Source: Affinundibacterium seohonense (GTDB lineage: Bacteria; Pseudomonadota; Gammaproteobacteria; Burkholderiales; Burkholderiaceae_D). Taken from it: a stretch of DNA of 36,698 nucleotides. The notes below the pieces were generated by a model, which had not been told where the DNA came from, made no database searches, and saw only the letters and a list, made by a program, of their open reading frames with translations. Location: positions 1 through 36,698 of the forward strand of contig NZ_JACOFW010000034.1 of assembly GCF_014284305.1 (NCBI RefSeq), in the 5' to 3' direction. Both the position numbers and the translations under genes were made by a program. Shown here piece after piece: positions 14,952 to 24,371 of the stretch; within the stretch, counting starts at the first letter, position 1; each line of letters starts with the position of its first letter.

Positions 14952-16808
14952 ATGGAACATGGACTAAGGCTAAATTTCACCAATGACTGCTCAATGCATG
15001 TAGCACAACTACATTCCAATATTGACGACAGTGGGCGGAATGTATTATTGATTCAACTAAAAAAAATTATTGAAGAACGTCAATTAAGTGCACGCTTCCA
15101 GCCGATTATTCAAATGTCTGATGGACTGGTTCTTGGCTATGAAGGCCTAATCAGGGGGCCGTCAGACAGCCCATTACATTCACCTCTTCATTTATTTCAA
15201 GCTGCCGCAGAGCATAGTCTCAGCGTGACGGTGGAGCATCTCTGCAGACGAATTGTTCTAGAGCAATTTAAACTTTTGAATTTGCCGGGCAAGCTATTTT
15301 TAAATGTTAGCCCAGAGTGCCTTCTACAACGTGATGCCAAACATGGCGATACACTTAACTACATCCATGAATTGGGCATCAACCCAGAAAATGTCATCAT
15401 CGAACTGACCGAATATCAACCGACTCATGACTATGCGTTATTACATGAAGCAGTTTTACACTATCGGCAAATGGGATTTGAAATCGCGATAGATGACTTA
15501 GGTGAGGGATTTTCCAGTCTAAGATTGTGGTCAGAACTTCATCCTGAGTTCGTTAAAATCGACATGCACTTCATTCATGGGATAGATAAAGATGCTGTCA
15601 AACAGCAGTTTGTACGCTCGATACAGGGCATAGCGGAGAAATCTGGTTCTCGCGTCGTAGCCGAAGGCATTGAGACTCAAGCCGAATTAATTACCTTAAG
15701 AGATCTTGGTATCGCCTTTGGTCAGGGCTACCACATCGCCAAACCACATGCAAATCCTGCTAAGGCGATTTCGGCCGAGGTTGCCAAAGCTTTATTAGTC
15801 AAACAATATAAAAAAACAGCGCCACCTGTAGCAAACGAGAATATTGTGACAATCAAAAATATTATCAAATCCCCCCCTTTTATTACCTCGTCAACATTGA
15901 ATAATGAAGTTGAAAATCTATTTTTAGCTGATCCCAAATTGAAGATTATTCCTGTTGTAGATAAGCAGATTCCTGTTGGCATCATCAATCGTCATGCGAT
16001 GATTGATCGTTTTTCTAGGCCATTTCAGCGCGAGCTTTATGGTAAAAAGCCTTGCTCTGTATTTATGGACAATAAACCACTAATTGTGGAGCAAAACACT
16101 AGTCTGCAACAGGTTAGTCACATGATAGTAGAAGCCGATCCGGAGCACCTAATTAACGGCATCATTGTGGTTGAAAATGGTCAATACACTGGCTTGGCTA
16201 CTGGACCCGACCTTATGCGTGAAATTACGAAAATGCAAATCGATGCAGCTCGCTACGCTAACCCGCTAACCCAATTACCAGGAAATGTTCCAATAAATCA
16301 GCAGATAGACCGCCTTCTTCAAGAACACAGCACTTTCTTCGCATGTTACTGTGACCTAGATCATTTCAAACCTTTCAATGACGTCTATGGGTACCAGCGT
16401 GGAGATGAGGTTATACAGATGACTAGCAAAGTGATTGCGCAACAATGCGATATCAATAAAGATTTTGTTGGTCACATTGGCGGCGATGACTTCATTGTTT
16501 TGTTTCAGAGTGATGATTGGGAACATCGCTGTCGAAAAATTCTGCAAAATTTTGCTGAGGCAATTTCAGAATTTTATAGTATCGAGGATAGAGATCGAGG
16601 TGGATATATCAGCGAAGACCGACAAGGAAAAAAAGTTTTTTACCCTTTGATCAGCCTTTCGTTAGGAGTGATACGAGCCAACGCTGGAACTTACGCATCG
16701 CATCATCAAATCGCCGTTGCCGCAGCCGATGCCAAGAAACAGGCCAAACGATTATTTGGCAACAGTTTATTTATAGACAGGAGGAGAGAAACCAATTCGG
16801 GAAATTAA
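14952..16808 (+). CDS. EAL-CBS-GGDEF cyclic-di-GMP signalling protein
   Basis: A 618-residue cytoplasmic protein with no membrane segment. The EAL domain (about 35-265) keeps the metal and catalytic residues: Glu64 (EGL in place of EAL), Asn118, Glu151, Asp181-Asp182, Lys202, Glu238 and Gln258. Phosphodiesterase activity is therefore plausible. A CBS pair (about 300-425), a likely nucleotide sensor, follows. The GGDEF domain (about 435-605) has DLDHFKPFND and the variant GGDDF (510-514), compatible with diguanylate cyclase activity. The RxxD inhibitory site is incomplete: Ile501 replaces Arg, while Asp504 is kept. Which activity dominates cannot be told. It stands alone, converging on a small unknown gene. 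Confidence 0.93.
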   Translation: MEHGLRLNFTNDCSMHVAQLHSNIDDSGRNVLLIQLKKIIEERQLSARFQPIIQMSDGLVLGYEGLIRGPSDSPLHSPLHLFQAAAEHSLSVTVEHLCRRIVLEQFKLLNLPGKLFLNVSPECLLQRDAKHGDTLNYIHELGINPENVIIELTEYQPTHDYALLHEAVLHYRQMGFEIAIDDLGEGFSSLRLWSELHPEFVKIDMHFIHGIDKDAVKQQFVRSIQGIAEKSGSRVVAEGIETQAELITLRDLGIAFGQGYHIAKPHANPAKAISAEVAKALLVKQYKKTAPPVANENIVTIKNIIKSPPFITSSTLNNEVENLFLADPKLKIIPVVDKQIPVGIINRHAMIDRFSRPFQRELYGKKPCSVFMDNKPLIVEQNTSLQQVSHMIVEADPEHLINGIIVVENGQYTGLATGPDLMREITKMQIDAARYANPLTQLPGNVPINQQIDRLLQEHSTFFACYCDLDHFKPFNDVYGYQRGDEVIQMTSKVIAQQCDINKDFVGHIGGDDFIVLFQSDDWEHRCRKILQNFAEAISEFYSIEDRDRGGYISEDRQGKKVFYPLISLSLGVIRANAGTYASHHQIAVAAADAKKQAKRLFGNSLFIDRRRETNSGN

Positions 16809-16897
16809 GCAAATTGATTTATAGGGTCTGCAAAGTCCAGAAGACTACTCTCCATTGGTACAAGCTTGCTAAATCCAATTGCACGATAAAGCCAAAA

Positions 16898-17134
16898 TTA
16901 TTTGCGATAAATTTCAGGGCGCGATTTATTGCGCGTCTCATAGACTATTTTTGCATCTTTCATCGCACGGTCTAATGTACGCATTTCCTCATGATCGTCG
17001 TGTGGACTAAAATAGTCTGCAGCTTGCGCGCGCATAACATACTTAATCGCTGCTTCATCATTAATGTTATACATTTCGGTTAGAAGTGTCGTGACTTCGT
17101 CTAAGTATTCTTCATAGGTCATGAACTTTTCCAT
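16898..17134 (-). CDS. Small hypothetical protein
   Basis: The 78-residue acidic, mostly helical protein opens MEKFMTYEEYLDEVTTLLTEMYNINDEAAIKYVMRAQ and ends with a basic NKSRPEIYRK. It has no signal peptide, Cys or known motif. The ATG at 17134 is chosen because AAGGA sits nine to ten bases upstream; the frame remains open to 17203, but that part is hydrophobic and basic and unlike the rest. It lies downstream of cheV on the same strand but after that gene's terminator. I do not recognise the family. Confidence 0.6.
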   Translation of the reverse strand: MEKFMTYEEYLDEVTTLLTEMYNINDEAAIKYVMRAQAADYFSPHDDHEEMRTLDRAMKDAKIVYETRNKSRPEIYRK

Positions 17135-17212
17135 CTTATTAATTCCTTTTTGTGCTGAGTAATTGAACAACCGCAGCATCTTACTCTGGTTTATTGCAAT
17201 CACCGATTTTGT

Positions 17213-17252
17213 ACATAAAAAAACGTTGACTCAGTTTTAGACCAAGTCAACG
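17213..17252 (-). terminator. Terminator of cheV
   Basis: On the minus strand CGTTGACT (17252-17245) pairs with AGTCAACG (17231-17224) across a 13-base loop and is followed by TTTTTTTAT. It lies about 24 bp after the cheV stop. Confidence 0.8.
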
Positions 17253-17275
17253 CTTCTTGTCAGGAGAACTAAAAA

Positions 17276-18232
17276 TTAATGAGTAATAACTTCTCGTATC
17301 GTTGCCGCCAATTCTTCCGCAACAAATTTGGCAACGTAAGCATCCGCACCAACGCTACGCACGTGATCTTCGTTTGTAGTACCAGAAAGCGAAGAGTGAA
17401 TAATCACAGGCAAAGCCTTGAAGCGATCATCTTGCTTAATATTTCGCGTCAAAGTAAAACCATCCATTTCTGGCATCTCCAAGTCAGTCAACATCAAAGC
17501 GACTTTATCACGTAAAGTTTTGCCCTCAGCGAGAGCACCCGCATGCAGAAGTTGCAATTTCTCCCAAGCTTCTTTGCCAGTTTTGCACATGATGTAAGGC
17601 GCGCCGATAGCATCTAAAGCTTGACCAATTAAGCCGCGTGCCACAGCCGAATCGTCGGCGGCTAAAATTACAGCTCCTGGCTTAATTTTTAATTTCGCAC
17701 CGATGGTCTCGGAATCGACGTCTTTATTACCACTAGGTGCAATTTGTCGCAAAATCTGCTCGACATCCAAAACCTGTGCCAAGCGCGTATCTTCGGCATC
17801 GCCATCCAAGCGAGCGATACTAGTGACCATACCACCAGCTGCACTCGATTCCGCAGACAGTACCTGACTCCAATCCAAGCGAACAATTTCTTCGACAGAT
17901 TCAACAGCGAACCCTTGCGTTGAACGCGCAAACTCTGTCACCAGCATGATATTCAAGCCAGTCGTTGGAGTACGGCCAACAACTGAGGGTAAGTCAATCA
18001 CTGGAATGATTTGCCCACGCAAATTAACGACACCTAAGTTATGAGGCAATGCCCCCGCCACAGCAGTGATTTCAGGCATAGCGACAATTTCACGTACCTT
18101 AAATACGTTGATACCAAATAATTCAGAACGCTGATTAACCCCATCCACACCTAATCTGAACAACAACAATTCAAACTTATTTGAACTGATTAAGTTGGTA
18201 CGTTCATCAACTTCATGTTGTACAGTGCTCAT
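17276..18232 (-). CDS. cheV: Chemotaxis protein CheV (CheW-receiver fusion)
   Basis: CheV couples chemoreceptors to the CheA kinase, and its receiver domain tunes the response. The 318-residue protein has an N-terminal CheW-like domain (about 15-165: LFGINVFKVREIVAMPEI, NLRGQIIPVIDL). The receiver domain (about 187-316) has acidic Asp193-Asp194, phosphoacceptor Asp250 in LTDLEMPEMDG, and the conserved Lys302. The ATG at 18232 has AGGAAGA five bases upstream, so the in-frame Met five codons earlier is not used. It is monocistronic with a strong terminator. No other chemotaxis genes are in the window, and no FliA-type promoter was obvious upstream. Confidence 0.96.
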   Translation of the reverse strand: MSTVQHEVDERTNLISSNKFELLLFRLGVDGVNQRSELFGINVFKVREIVAMPEITAVAGALPHNLGVVNLRGQIIPVIDLPSVVGRTPTTGLNIMLVTEFARSTQGFAVESVEEIVRLDWSQVLSAESSAAGGMVTSIARLDGDAEDTRLAQVLDVEQILRQIAPSGNKDVDSETIGAKLKIKPGAVILAADDSAVARGLIGQALDAIGAPYIMCKTGKEAWEKLQLLHAGALAEGKTLRDKVALMLTDLEMPEMDGFTLTRNIKQDDRFKALPVIIHSSLSGTTNEDHVRSVGADAYVAKFVAEELAATIREVITH

Positions 18233-18437
18233 GTTTATCTTCCTCATTAATTTTGTAGCTACACGACAATCTTAAGTTGCACCACGTTCTTATTATGCTA
18301 CTTTTTTCTGAAGAAACACTAATTTCCCATCTGAAATATTTATTTTTTTCAATGATGTGACAAAAATGTTTCAACATGAAAGTTATAGCGTAATAAAAAC
18401 ATGGTATTTTTTCCAAACGTGATGAGATCTTTATACC

Positions 18438-19808
18438 TTACTTAATCACTTTATAACATGGTATATATGCCTTACCTGGCAATTTCATACGTGTTTGCTT
18501 AACAAATGAATCCAAGAGAATATCCATTGCATGCATAATGTCTGGATCTCCACAGATCTCAAAATGTCCATATTGTTCTATCGCACGAATTCCTTGATCT
18601 TTTACATTTCCCGCAACGACACCGGAGAAGGCCCGACGCAAATTCGCAGCTAGCAAATGTGCTGGCTGGTTTTTATGCAATGCCAATCCACGCATATTTT
18701 CATGGGTTGGCGCAAATGGATGTTGAAATTCACGATCTATTTTTAAGAGCCAATTGTAATAATAAGCATCACCGTGTTGTTTGCGATAAGAACGCACCGT
18801 CTTGATCCCGGCTTGCACTTCGCGAGCAACTTTTACAGGATCGTCGATAATAATTTGGTACTTACTTTGCGCTTCCGCACCTAAAGTTGCCAAGATAAAC
18901 TGATCGATCTGCTTGAAATAATCCGCCGCTGACGCTGGCCCCGTGAAAATCACAGGGAATGGCATTTGCGCATTATCAGGATGCAATAAAATTCCAAGCA
19001 AGTAGAGAATTTCTTCAGCAGTCCCTGCGCCACCTGGAAATACCACGATCGCATGAGCCATTCGTACAAACGCTTCTAGGCGCTTTTCAATATCTGGCAA
19101 AATCACTAAATCATTAACGATGGGATTCGGTGCCTCTGCCGCGATAATCCCGGGCTCAGAAACACCAAGATAGCGACCATTTTCTATCCTCTGTTTAGCG
19201 TGTCCAATCGTGGCCCCTTTCATCGGCCCTTTCATCGCCCCGGGACCGCAACCCGTGCAAATATCCATGGCGCGTAAGCCTAAATGATAGCCAACTATTT
19301 TCGTGTAGTCGTATTCATGTCCAGAGATCGAGTGTCCACCCCAGCAAACCACTAGGTTGGGACTAATTTGTGGCTGCAACAGATTTGCATTTCGGAGTAT
19401 GTGAAAGACGGCATCGGTCACGCCTTCAGTTGTTTCGAGGTCAATATGCGCATTCTTTAGAATTTCCCCATCAATAAACAGAATGTCACGCAACACTGCA
19501 AATAAATGCTCTTGAATACCTTTGATCATCACACCATCGACAAAAGCGCTGGCAGGTGCCGCCTTGACATCCAACTTGATACCACGCTCACGTTGAACGA
19601 TACTGATATCAAAGCTTTTATAGCGCTCCAATAATTCTTTCCCGTCATCCAAACCACTACCGCAATTGAGTACCGCTAAAGCACAGCTACGAAATAGCTG
19701 ATACAAACCACCATGACTGGTATCCCATAATCTCGCGACTTCTGCTTTCGACAAAACTTCCAAATGTCCTTCAGGTGCAATCTGTGCGTCCATTACTTCA
19801 TAATTCAT
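18438..19808 (-). CDS. ppnN: Pyrimidine/purine nucleotide 5'-monophosphate nucleosidase (LOG family)
   Basis: PpnN cleaves nucleoside monophosphates to base and ribose 5-phosphate. In E. coli it is stimulated by (p)ppGpp. The 456-residue protein matches the E. coli length (454). The central Rossmann/LOG domain carries VVCWGGHSISGHEYDYTKIVGYHLGLRAMDICTGCGPGAMKGPMKGA and the PGGAGTAEE motif (258-266). The N- and C-terminal flanking domains characteristic of PpnN are also present. The ATG at 19808 (MNYEVMDAQ) is chosen because GAGGG precedes it and the family starts there; the open frame extends 33 codons further. Confidence 0.95.
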   Translation of the reverse strand: MNYEVMDAQIAPEGHLEVLSKAEVARLWDTSHGGLYQLFRSCALAVLNCGSGLDDGKELLERYKSFDISIVQRERGIKLDVKAAPASAFVDGVMIKGIQEHLFAVLRDILFIDGEILKNAHIDLETTEGVTDAVFHILRNANLLQPQISPNLVVCWGGHSISGHEYDYTKIVGYHLGLRAMDICTGCGPGAMKGPMKGATIGHAKQRIENGRYLGVSEPGIIAAEAPNPIVNDLVILPDIEKRLEAFVRMAHAIVVFPGGAGTAEEILYLLGILLHPDNAQMPFPVIFTGPASAADYFKQIDQFILATLGAEAQSKYQIIIDDPVKVAREVQAGIKTVRSYRKQHGDAYYYNWLLKIDREFQHPFAPTHENMRGLALHKNQPAHLLAANLRRAFSGVVAGNVKDQGIRAIEQYGHFEICGDPDIMHAMDILLDSFVKQTRMKLPGKAYIPCYKVIK

Positions 19809-19910
19809 AATTGAATTTCCCTCTTCTTTTCGATTAGTTGGACTTTGAGTATCCACGTATTCCCAAAAACTTTCAAGCGGGCAATCAAATTCACCACATC
19901 CAGACAAAAA

Positions 19911-19950
19911 AAGCTGTCAGATATACAAAGATATCTGACAGCTTTTTATT
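19911..19950. terminator. Bidirectional terminator upstream of ppnN / downstream of the SpoU methyltransferase
   Basis: AAGCTGTCAGATAT (19911-19924) pairs perfectly with ATATCTGACAGCTT (19931-19944), with A- and T-runs on both flanks. Its main role must be to end the minus-strand glutaredoxin-rnhB-methyltransferase unit, 28 bp after the methyltransferase stop, before ppnN. Confidence 0.88.
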
Positions 19951-19971
19951 TGAAAAATTTCTACGAAAGGA

Positions 19972-20766
19972 TTATTCCTTGGCTACGATTTGCTGACGCA
20001 CCTGTTCGAAAAAACAAATCGCAGCACTTGCAGCCACATTTAAAGACTCAATCTCTGCTGTTTGGGGTATTGTCACGGTCTCATTTGCCATTGCCATCAA
20101 CTCTGGATCGACGCCCTGACCTTCGTGTCCGAATAACCAGGCTACTGGTCGATTCAAATCACTTTGATAAATCGTAGTCTTGGTGTGAGAGCTTGTCGCC
20201 AAGATTGGTATCGTGGCATCACTGAGCAGTGCGTGTAAATTCACCCCCTCAAAAATCTCTAAGAGAAAATGCGCTCCCATACCAGCGCGTAACACTTTTG
20301 GAGACCATGCAGAAGCACTGCCTACACTACAATAGACTTGAGTGATCCCAGCACCTGCTGCACTCCGAAGAATGGATCCGAGATTACCCGGATCTTGTAA
20401 ATTATCGAGCACAACGGCATTAACCGACAACGTCAATGGCATTTCCAATTGTGGTGTAGCAATCACAAAAAGAACGCCTATGCCGTTTTCAACCTGACTC
20501 AGCGCTTGATACAAATTCTCAGGAAGGGAAATGGATTGAGCACCTTGCTTCTCACATCGAGCAAGAATCTCAGCAACCTCTGCATGCTCAATACAATGAT
20601 CTGACACGACACAAATTTCAGGAGCAGCTCGATGTTGTAAAAAAGCCTGGCATAGATGTACGCCATCTAAGATCGTTTTACCGGCTTTTTTACGTGCACT
20701 AGCCGACGCGGCCAACTGTTTTAGTTCTTTGTACAGCGCATTGTCGCGCGACGTAATTTGTTTCAT
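19972..20766 (-). CDS. TrmH/SpoU family RNA 2'-O-methyltransferase
   Basis: The 264-residue protein has an N-terminal substrate-binding domain (KQITSRDNALYKELKQLAASASARKKAGKTILDGVHL). The SPOUT catalytic domain has all three knot motifs: VVLDNLQDPGNLGSILRSAAG, WLFGHEGQGV, and IPQTAEIESLNVAASAAICFFE. It transfers a methyl group from SAM to a ribose 2'-OH in rRNA or tRNA; the site cannot be told from sequence. Its ATG follows the rnhB stop with no gap, so the two are translated from one mRNA. Confidence 0.92.
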   Translation of the reverse strand: MKQITSRDNALYKELKQLAASASARKKAGKTILDGVHLCQAFLQHRAAPEICVVSDHCIEHAEVAEILARCEKQGAQSISLPENLYQALSQVENGIGVLFVIATPQLEMPLTLSVNAVVLDNLQDPGNLGSILRSAAGAGITQVYCSVGSASAWSPKVLRAGMGAHFLLEIFEGVNLHALLSDATIPILATSSHTKTTIYQSDLNRPVAWLFGHEGQGVDPELMAMANETVTIPQTAEIESLNVAASAAICFFEQVRQQIVAKE

Positions 20767-21402
20767 TTACTGATCTTTCAATAAGGCCTTCACTGGCGCA
20801 TAAGATTTTCTATGGATTGCCGACACACCAAACTCTCTCAGTCGCGCGAGGTGGAGTGCCGTCGGATAGCCTTTATGTTGGTCTAAGCCATATTGCGGAT
20901 AGATCAGATGCAACTTTGCCAGTAAATGATCTCGTGCAGTTTTTGCCAGAATTGAAGCGGCCGAAATCGCAGCAACCTTATCATCGCCTTTAATAATCGC
21001 TTCGGATCGCACTCCCATCACTGGGCAACGATTGCCATCAATGAGCGCCAGCGTCGGTTTGACTGACAGGCCTTCAACAGCACGACGCATTGCTAACAGA
21101 CTCGCTTGTAAAATATTGAGCTCATCAATTTCTTGCTCCGAACATTCGGCAATTGACCATGCTAATGCACGCTCTTTGATCAGAATCGCGAGCGCATCGC
21201 GTTGCGTCTCACTCAATTTTTTGGAATCACGCAAGCCTTCGATAGGTCGAGCTGGATCAAGAATCACGGCAGCAGCAGTCACTGGCCCCGCCAAAGGGCC
21301 CCGCCCTGCTTCATCAACCCCACAAACCAGTTCACCTGCGTAATCCTCCACATCGGGAAACAGGGACAAATTTGCCGTGCCTTTGGCTTCTTTATTGCGC
21401 AT
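20767..21402 (-). CDS. rnhB: Ribonuclease HII
   Basis: RNase HII removes ribonucleotides and RNA primers from RNA-DNA hybrids. The 211-residue protein has [21 protein letters not shown] with the catalytic Asp30 and Glu31. SKKLSE, IDGNRCP and [12 protein letters not shown] follow, supplying the other carboxylates. The start overlaps the end of the preceding glutaredoxin-like gene by 11 bases, and the stop abuts the methyltransferase start, making a compact three-gene unit. Confidence 0.97.
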   Translation of the reverse strand: MRNKEAKGTANLSLFPDVEDYAGELVCGVDEAGRGPLAGPVTAAAVILDPARPIEGLRDSKKLSETQRDALAILIKERALAWSIAECSEQEIDELNILQASLLAMRRAVEGLSVKPTLALIDGNRCPVMGVRSEAIIKGDDKVAAISAASILAKTARDHLLAKLHLIYPQYGLDQHKGYPTALHLARLREFGVSAIHRKSYAPVKALLKDQ

Positions 21403-21646
21403 TCAAAAAATCTTTCAGTTTGTCGACATCAAGGAAGTAATGACAAATTTGTAGAGCATCTTGCCCATTTTTTTGGCCAAATAAAACTGGCACCAATTCA
21501 TCAAATCTAAGCACCAATGCGTCATCTGCATCGATATCGATCACGTCAATTAAAGCACTATCATCAGACAAAAAATTTCGTAATTGATGCAACATATCAT
21601 CACATAGATGACAGTAGCTACGTGAATAAAGCGTAAATTGAGCCAT
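21392..21646 (-). CDS. Glutaredoxin-like thiol protein (DUF836-type)
   Basis: The 84-residue thioredoxin-fold protein has the active-site CHLC in [14 protein letters not shown] cis-Pro candidate lies in [11 protein letters not shown]. The short glutaredoxin-like family PF05768 has this layout: CxxC near the N-terminus, then (V/I)DID, then VPVL. Its partner is unknown. The ATG at 21646 is preferred over one eight codons upstream, because the family starts directly before the first strand; the Shine-Dalgarno is poor for both. It overlaps rnhB. Confidence 0.85.
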   Translation of the reverse strand: MAQFTLYSRSYCHLCDDMLHQLRNFLSDDSALIDVIDIDADDALVLRFDELVPVLFGQKNGQDALQICHYFLDVDKLKDFLNAQ

Positions 21647-21724
21647 AGTTGAAGGGGCAGAGAAGTGCAAACAGCCGAGATTATATCGTCTCCCAGCCGG
21701 ATTCTGACTGAATCAGTTTGGATA

Positions 21725-21759
21725 GCAAAAAAGCCGTACAAGTTTCCTTGTACGGCTTT
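21725..21759 (-). terminator. Terminator of the rpoE-rseA-rseB-mucD operon
   Basis: On the minus strand AAGCCGTACAA (21758-21748) pairs with TTGTACGGCTT (21741-21731), followed by a T-run. It lies 32 bp after the mucD stop. Confidence 0.88.
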
Positions 21760-21790
21760 CAAAACAATCTAAATCGAGAGACGACAAAAT

Positions 21791-23335
21791 TTATTGTGCT
21801 GCTGGGCGAATCACCAAGAATTGTGAAGCCTCACCACGACGAACCAATAATACAACCGACTTTTTAGGGTCAAGTTTCGCTGCCATCGCATCAAATTGCT
21901 TCGCATCTTTAATATCGACATTATTCATCATTAAAATAATATCGCCCGGACGTAAGCCACTTGCCCCCGCAAGGCCATCAACGCCATCAATCACGACGCC
22001 ATTATTGTTTGGCATAGTTCGTTTTTGCGCGTCACTTAAATCAGACACAGCAATGCCCAAATGATTGTCTATTTTCTCCTTTTTGGATTTCTTTTCAGCC
22101 TTTTGAACTGGTTTATCCGCCTCAGCCTCACCAACAGTCACCGTGATATCTTTTGCAGCACCTTTACGCCACACAGAAACAGTCGCTTTACTACCCGGTT
22201 TGGTGGCACCAACCATACGAGGGAGATCACTACGTTTTTCAATCGCTGTGCCATTAAATTTCAAAATCACATCACCATCTTGAATGCCTGCCTTTTCAGC
22301 TGGGCCATTTGGTTCAACTTTAGCAACCAAAGCTCCTTGAGCTTTGCCTAAACCTAAGCTCTCTGCAACCTCTTTGCTCAATTCGCCAATTTCAACGCCC
22401 ATACGACCACGAGACACGACACCAGAGCTCTTCAACTGATCAACCACCCGCATCGCTTCATCAATAGGAATAGCAAAAGAAATCCCCATATAGCCACCTG
22501 AGCGGCTATAAATCTGTGAATTGATACCAATGACTTCACCGCGCATATTGATCAAAGGGCCACCAGAATTTCCTGGGTTCACCGCCACGTCAGTTTGTAT
22601 CAAAGGTAAATAATCCCCCGTATCACGCGCTTTCGAGGAAATAATCCCCGATGTGACGGTGTTGTCTAAATTAAATGGTGAGCCAATCGCAATCACCCAC
22701 TCACCAGCCTTGATTTTATCCGAGTCACCTATCGCGATTTTAGGCAGCTTGCTGCCTTCAATTTTCAAGACAGCCACATCGGTACGGCGATCACTACCAA
22801 TCACTTTCGCTTTAAATTCTCGCTTGTCCGTCAGTTTTACATACACCTCTGACGCATCTTCGACCACATGCGTATTGGTTAAGATATAACCATCCTGGCT
22901 GACAATAAATCCTGAGCCAACACCACGAGGTACTTCTTGCTCTTGCTGTTTAGGTGCTTGACGGCGGTTTCTTGGATTTTGTTGCGGCGCTGGCATACCA
23001 AAAAAACGCCGGAAAAATTCTTGTGCCTGCTCGTCGTCTCCAAATGGGTCACCTTGAGCTTGACTTATTTTTTGGGTAGTACGGATGTTAACAACTGCCG
23101 GGCTAGTGCGCTCAACGAGCTGAGTGAAGTCAGGCAAGCCAGTCACCAACAGTGGCGCGGGTGCTGCGCTAGTTGAAGGCGCCTGATTTGTTTGCGGAGG
23201 ATTTGTTGCTTGTGCATTTGCATTATTCGTTGGGCTGAAAAAGCTAGCAACCGCAAACACTGAAGCACTGATTAAGACGGAAGAAACTAAAATGGAAATA
23301 TGTTTTTGAACAGGAAAAGATCGTATTTTTTTCAT
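21791..23335 (-). CDS. mucD: Periplasmic serine endoprotease DegP/MucD-like
   Basis: This is an HtrA-type protease/chaperone that degrades misfolded envelope proteins. The 514-residue protein has a signal sequence or anchor (residues 1-32). A Ser/Pro/Gln-rich linker follows, then the trypsin-like domain with His156 (LTNTHVV), Asp186 (RTDVAVLKI) and Ser257 (NPGNSGGPL). PDZ domains lie at about 300-395 and 425-510. A Gln/Asn-rich insertion (PQQNPRNRRQAPKQQEQE, 117-134) lies in the LA-loop region. It is the last gene of the sigma-E operon, as in Pseudomonas algU-mucABCD without mucC. Confidence 0.96.
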   Translation of the reverse strand: MKKIRSFPVQKHISILVSSVLISASVFAVASFFSPTNNANAQATNPPQTNQAPSTSAAPAPLLVTGLPDFTQLVERTSPAVVNIRTTQKISQAQGDPFGDDEQAQEFFRRFFGMPAPQQNPRNRRQAPKQQEQEVPRGVGSGFIVSQDGYILTNTHVVEDASEVYVKLTDKREFKAKVIGSDRRTDVAVLKIEGSKLPKIAIGDSDKIKAGEWVIAIGSPFNLDNTVTSGIISSKARDTGDYLPLIQTDVAVNPGNSGGPLINMRGEVIGINSQIYSRSGGYMGISFAIPIDEAMRVVDQLKSSGVVSRGRMGVEIGELSKEVAESLGLGKAQGALVAKVEPNGPAEKAGIQDGDVILKFNGTAIEKRSDLPRMVGATKPGSKATVSVWRKGAAKDITVTVGEAEADKPVQKAEKKSKKEKIDNHLGIAVSDLSDAQKRTMPNNNGVVIDGVDGLAGASGLRPGDIILMMNNVDIKDAKQFDAMAAKLDPKKSVVLLVRRGEASQFLVIRPAAQ

Positions 23336-23365
23336 ATCGTCACCGTTACGCTAAATCACCTTAAG

Positions 23366-24367
23366 CTATTTTTTAAATTGTATGGAATTGATCACTTGTT
23401 TAATCGCAGCATTTGGCACTTCCCCGACCACAGTCAACCAACTATCGCCAAGCGCTTTTCCAGAAATCGTCATTGCCCCTTGTTGCAGACTACCTTCGGT
23501 GCGACCACCAGTATTCGGCTCAACGAAGACTGAAATTGTCGACAAGCCGTCTGAAAACATAAGCTGCACAACTTGATGTAATTTCGCTTGACTTGCATCT
23601 GTACCAGATACGGTTCCTGAGATAGGAATGAATCGTTTAGTTTCAAGTGTCTTTTTAAATCCAGCTGGTAAATTTTTCACTATCCAACCAGAATTCACAT
23701 TGGCCTGCACCGTCATGTTCTCGGTCTTCCATTGAGCCACATTGGTAAAACTTGGCTTCAACTTATTTTTATCAACTTCGCCAAGAGCGACCTGGGTGAA
23801 TGCGATTTGCTCAATCACTTCATTTTGTGGATTCAAGGTCTGAATCCCCAACAACAAACCAGAATTTTTTTCTACACAAAGGCGAAAGCCAAAGCGCAAA
23901 CTGTCTTTGGGCTGCAAACTCAATACTTGGCATTCCAAGCCGGCGACGCGGCTCATTTGCGCTTTCTTTACAAAATAAGACTCAGGCAACAAATGCACAT
24001 TTTGATTCAACAACGCCGGAAATTCTTCTTGCGCCAGATTTTTCTCGACTTGAATTAGTTTATTTTCAGGTAGATAGCAAGTCACTTCACCATTGCGGCG
24101 TATGTATTCGCGAGGTTTGCCATCAAGTATTTCCAATTTCTCAACTTCAACTTCAGCGTCAAATCCATGTGTTATTTTCGAGGTGCGGATTTGATTTCCC
24201 TGCTGGTACACAAAAGTACCAGAATAGCTCGTTTTTTTCGCCGCACTCTGCACTTGTTTGAGCATCTTTAATAAATCGCGCTCAAGGTTTACTTGCGCAC
24301 AGACAGCTCCTGATGCCGACATCAGCATGAAACTCGCAATAATCAGAGAAATGGTTCGATACCACAT
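23366..24367 (-). CDS. rseB: Sigma-E regulatory protein RseB/MucB
   Basis: RseB is periplasmic. It binds the anti-sigma factor RseA and shields it from proteolysis until mislocalised lipoprotein or lipopolysaccharide is sensed. The 333-residue precursor starts with signal peptide MWYRTISLIIASFMLMSASGAVCA. The lipoprotein-like N-terminal domain follows (KMLKQVQSAAKKTSYSGTFVYQQGNQIRTSKITH, REYIRRNGEVTCYLP), then the smaller C-terminal domain ending LTVVGEVPNAAIKQVINSIQF. The ATG at 24367 lies four bases after the rseA stop with no own Shine-Dalgarno, suggesting translational coupling. The frame stays open upstream within rseA. Confidence 0.95.
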   Translation of the reverse strand: MWYRTISLIIASFMLMSASGAVCAQVNLERDLLKMLKQVQSAAKKTSYSGTFVYQQGNQIRTSKITHGFDAEVEVEKLEILDGKPREYIRRNGEVTCYLPENKLIQVEKNLAQEEFPALLNQNVHLLPESYFVKKAQMSRVAGLECQVLSLQPKDSLRFGFRLCVEKNSGLLLGIQTLNPQNEVIEQIAFTQVALGEVDKNKLKPSFTNVAQWKTENMTVQANVNSGWIVKNLPAGFKKTLETKRFIPISGTVSGTDASQAKLHQVVQLMFSDGLSTISVFVEPNTGGRTEGSLQQGAMTISGKALGDSWLTVVGEVPNAAIKQVINSIQFKK

Positions 24368-24371
24368 AAAA

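Noticed and set aside
18233..18437. FliA (sigma-28) promoter upstream of cheV
   Set aside because: I looked for TAAA-N15-GCCGATAA-like sequence on the minus strand and saw no acceptable match.
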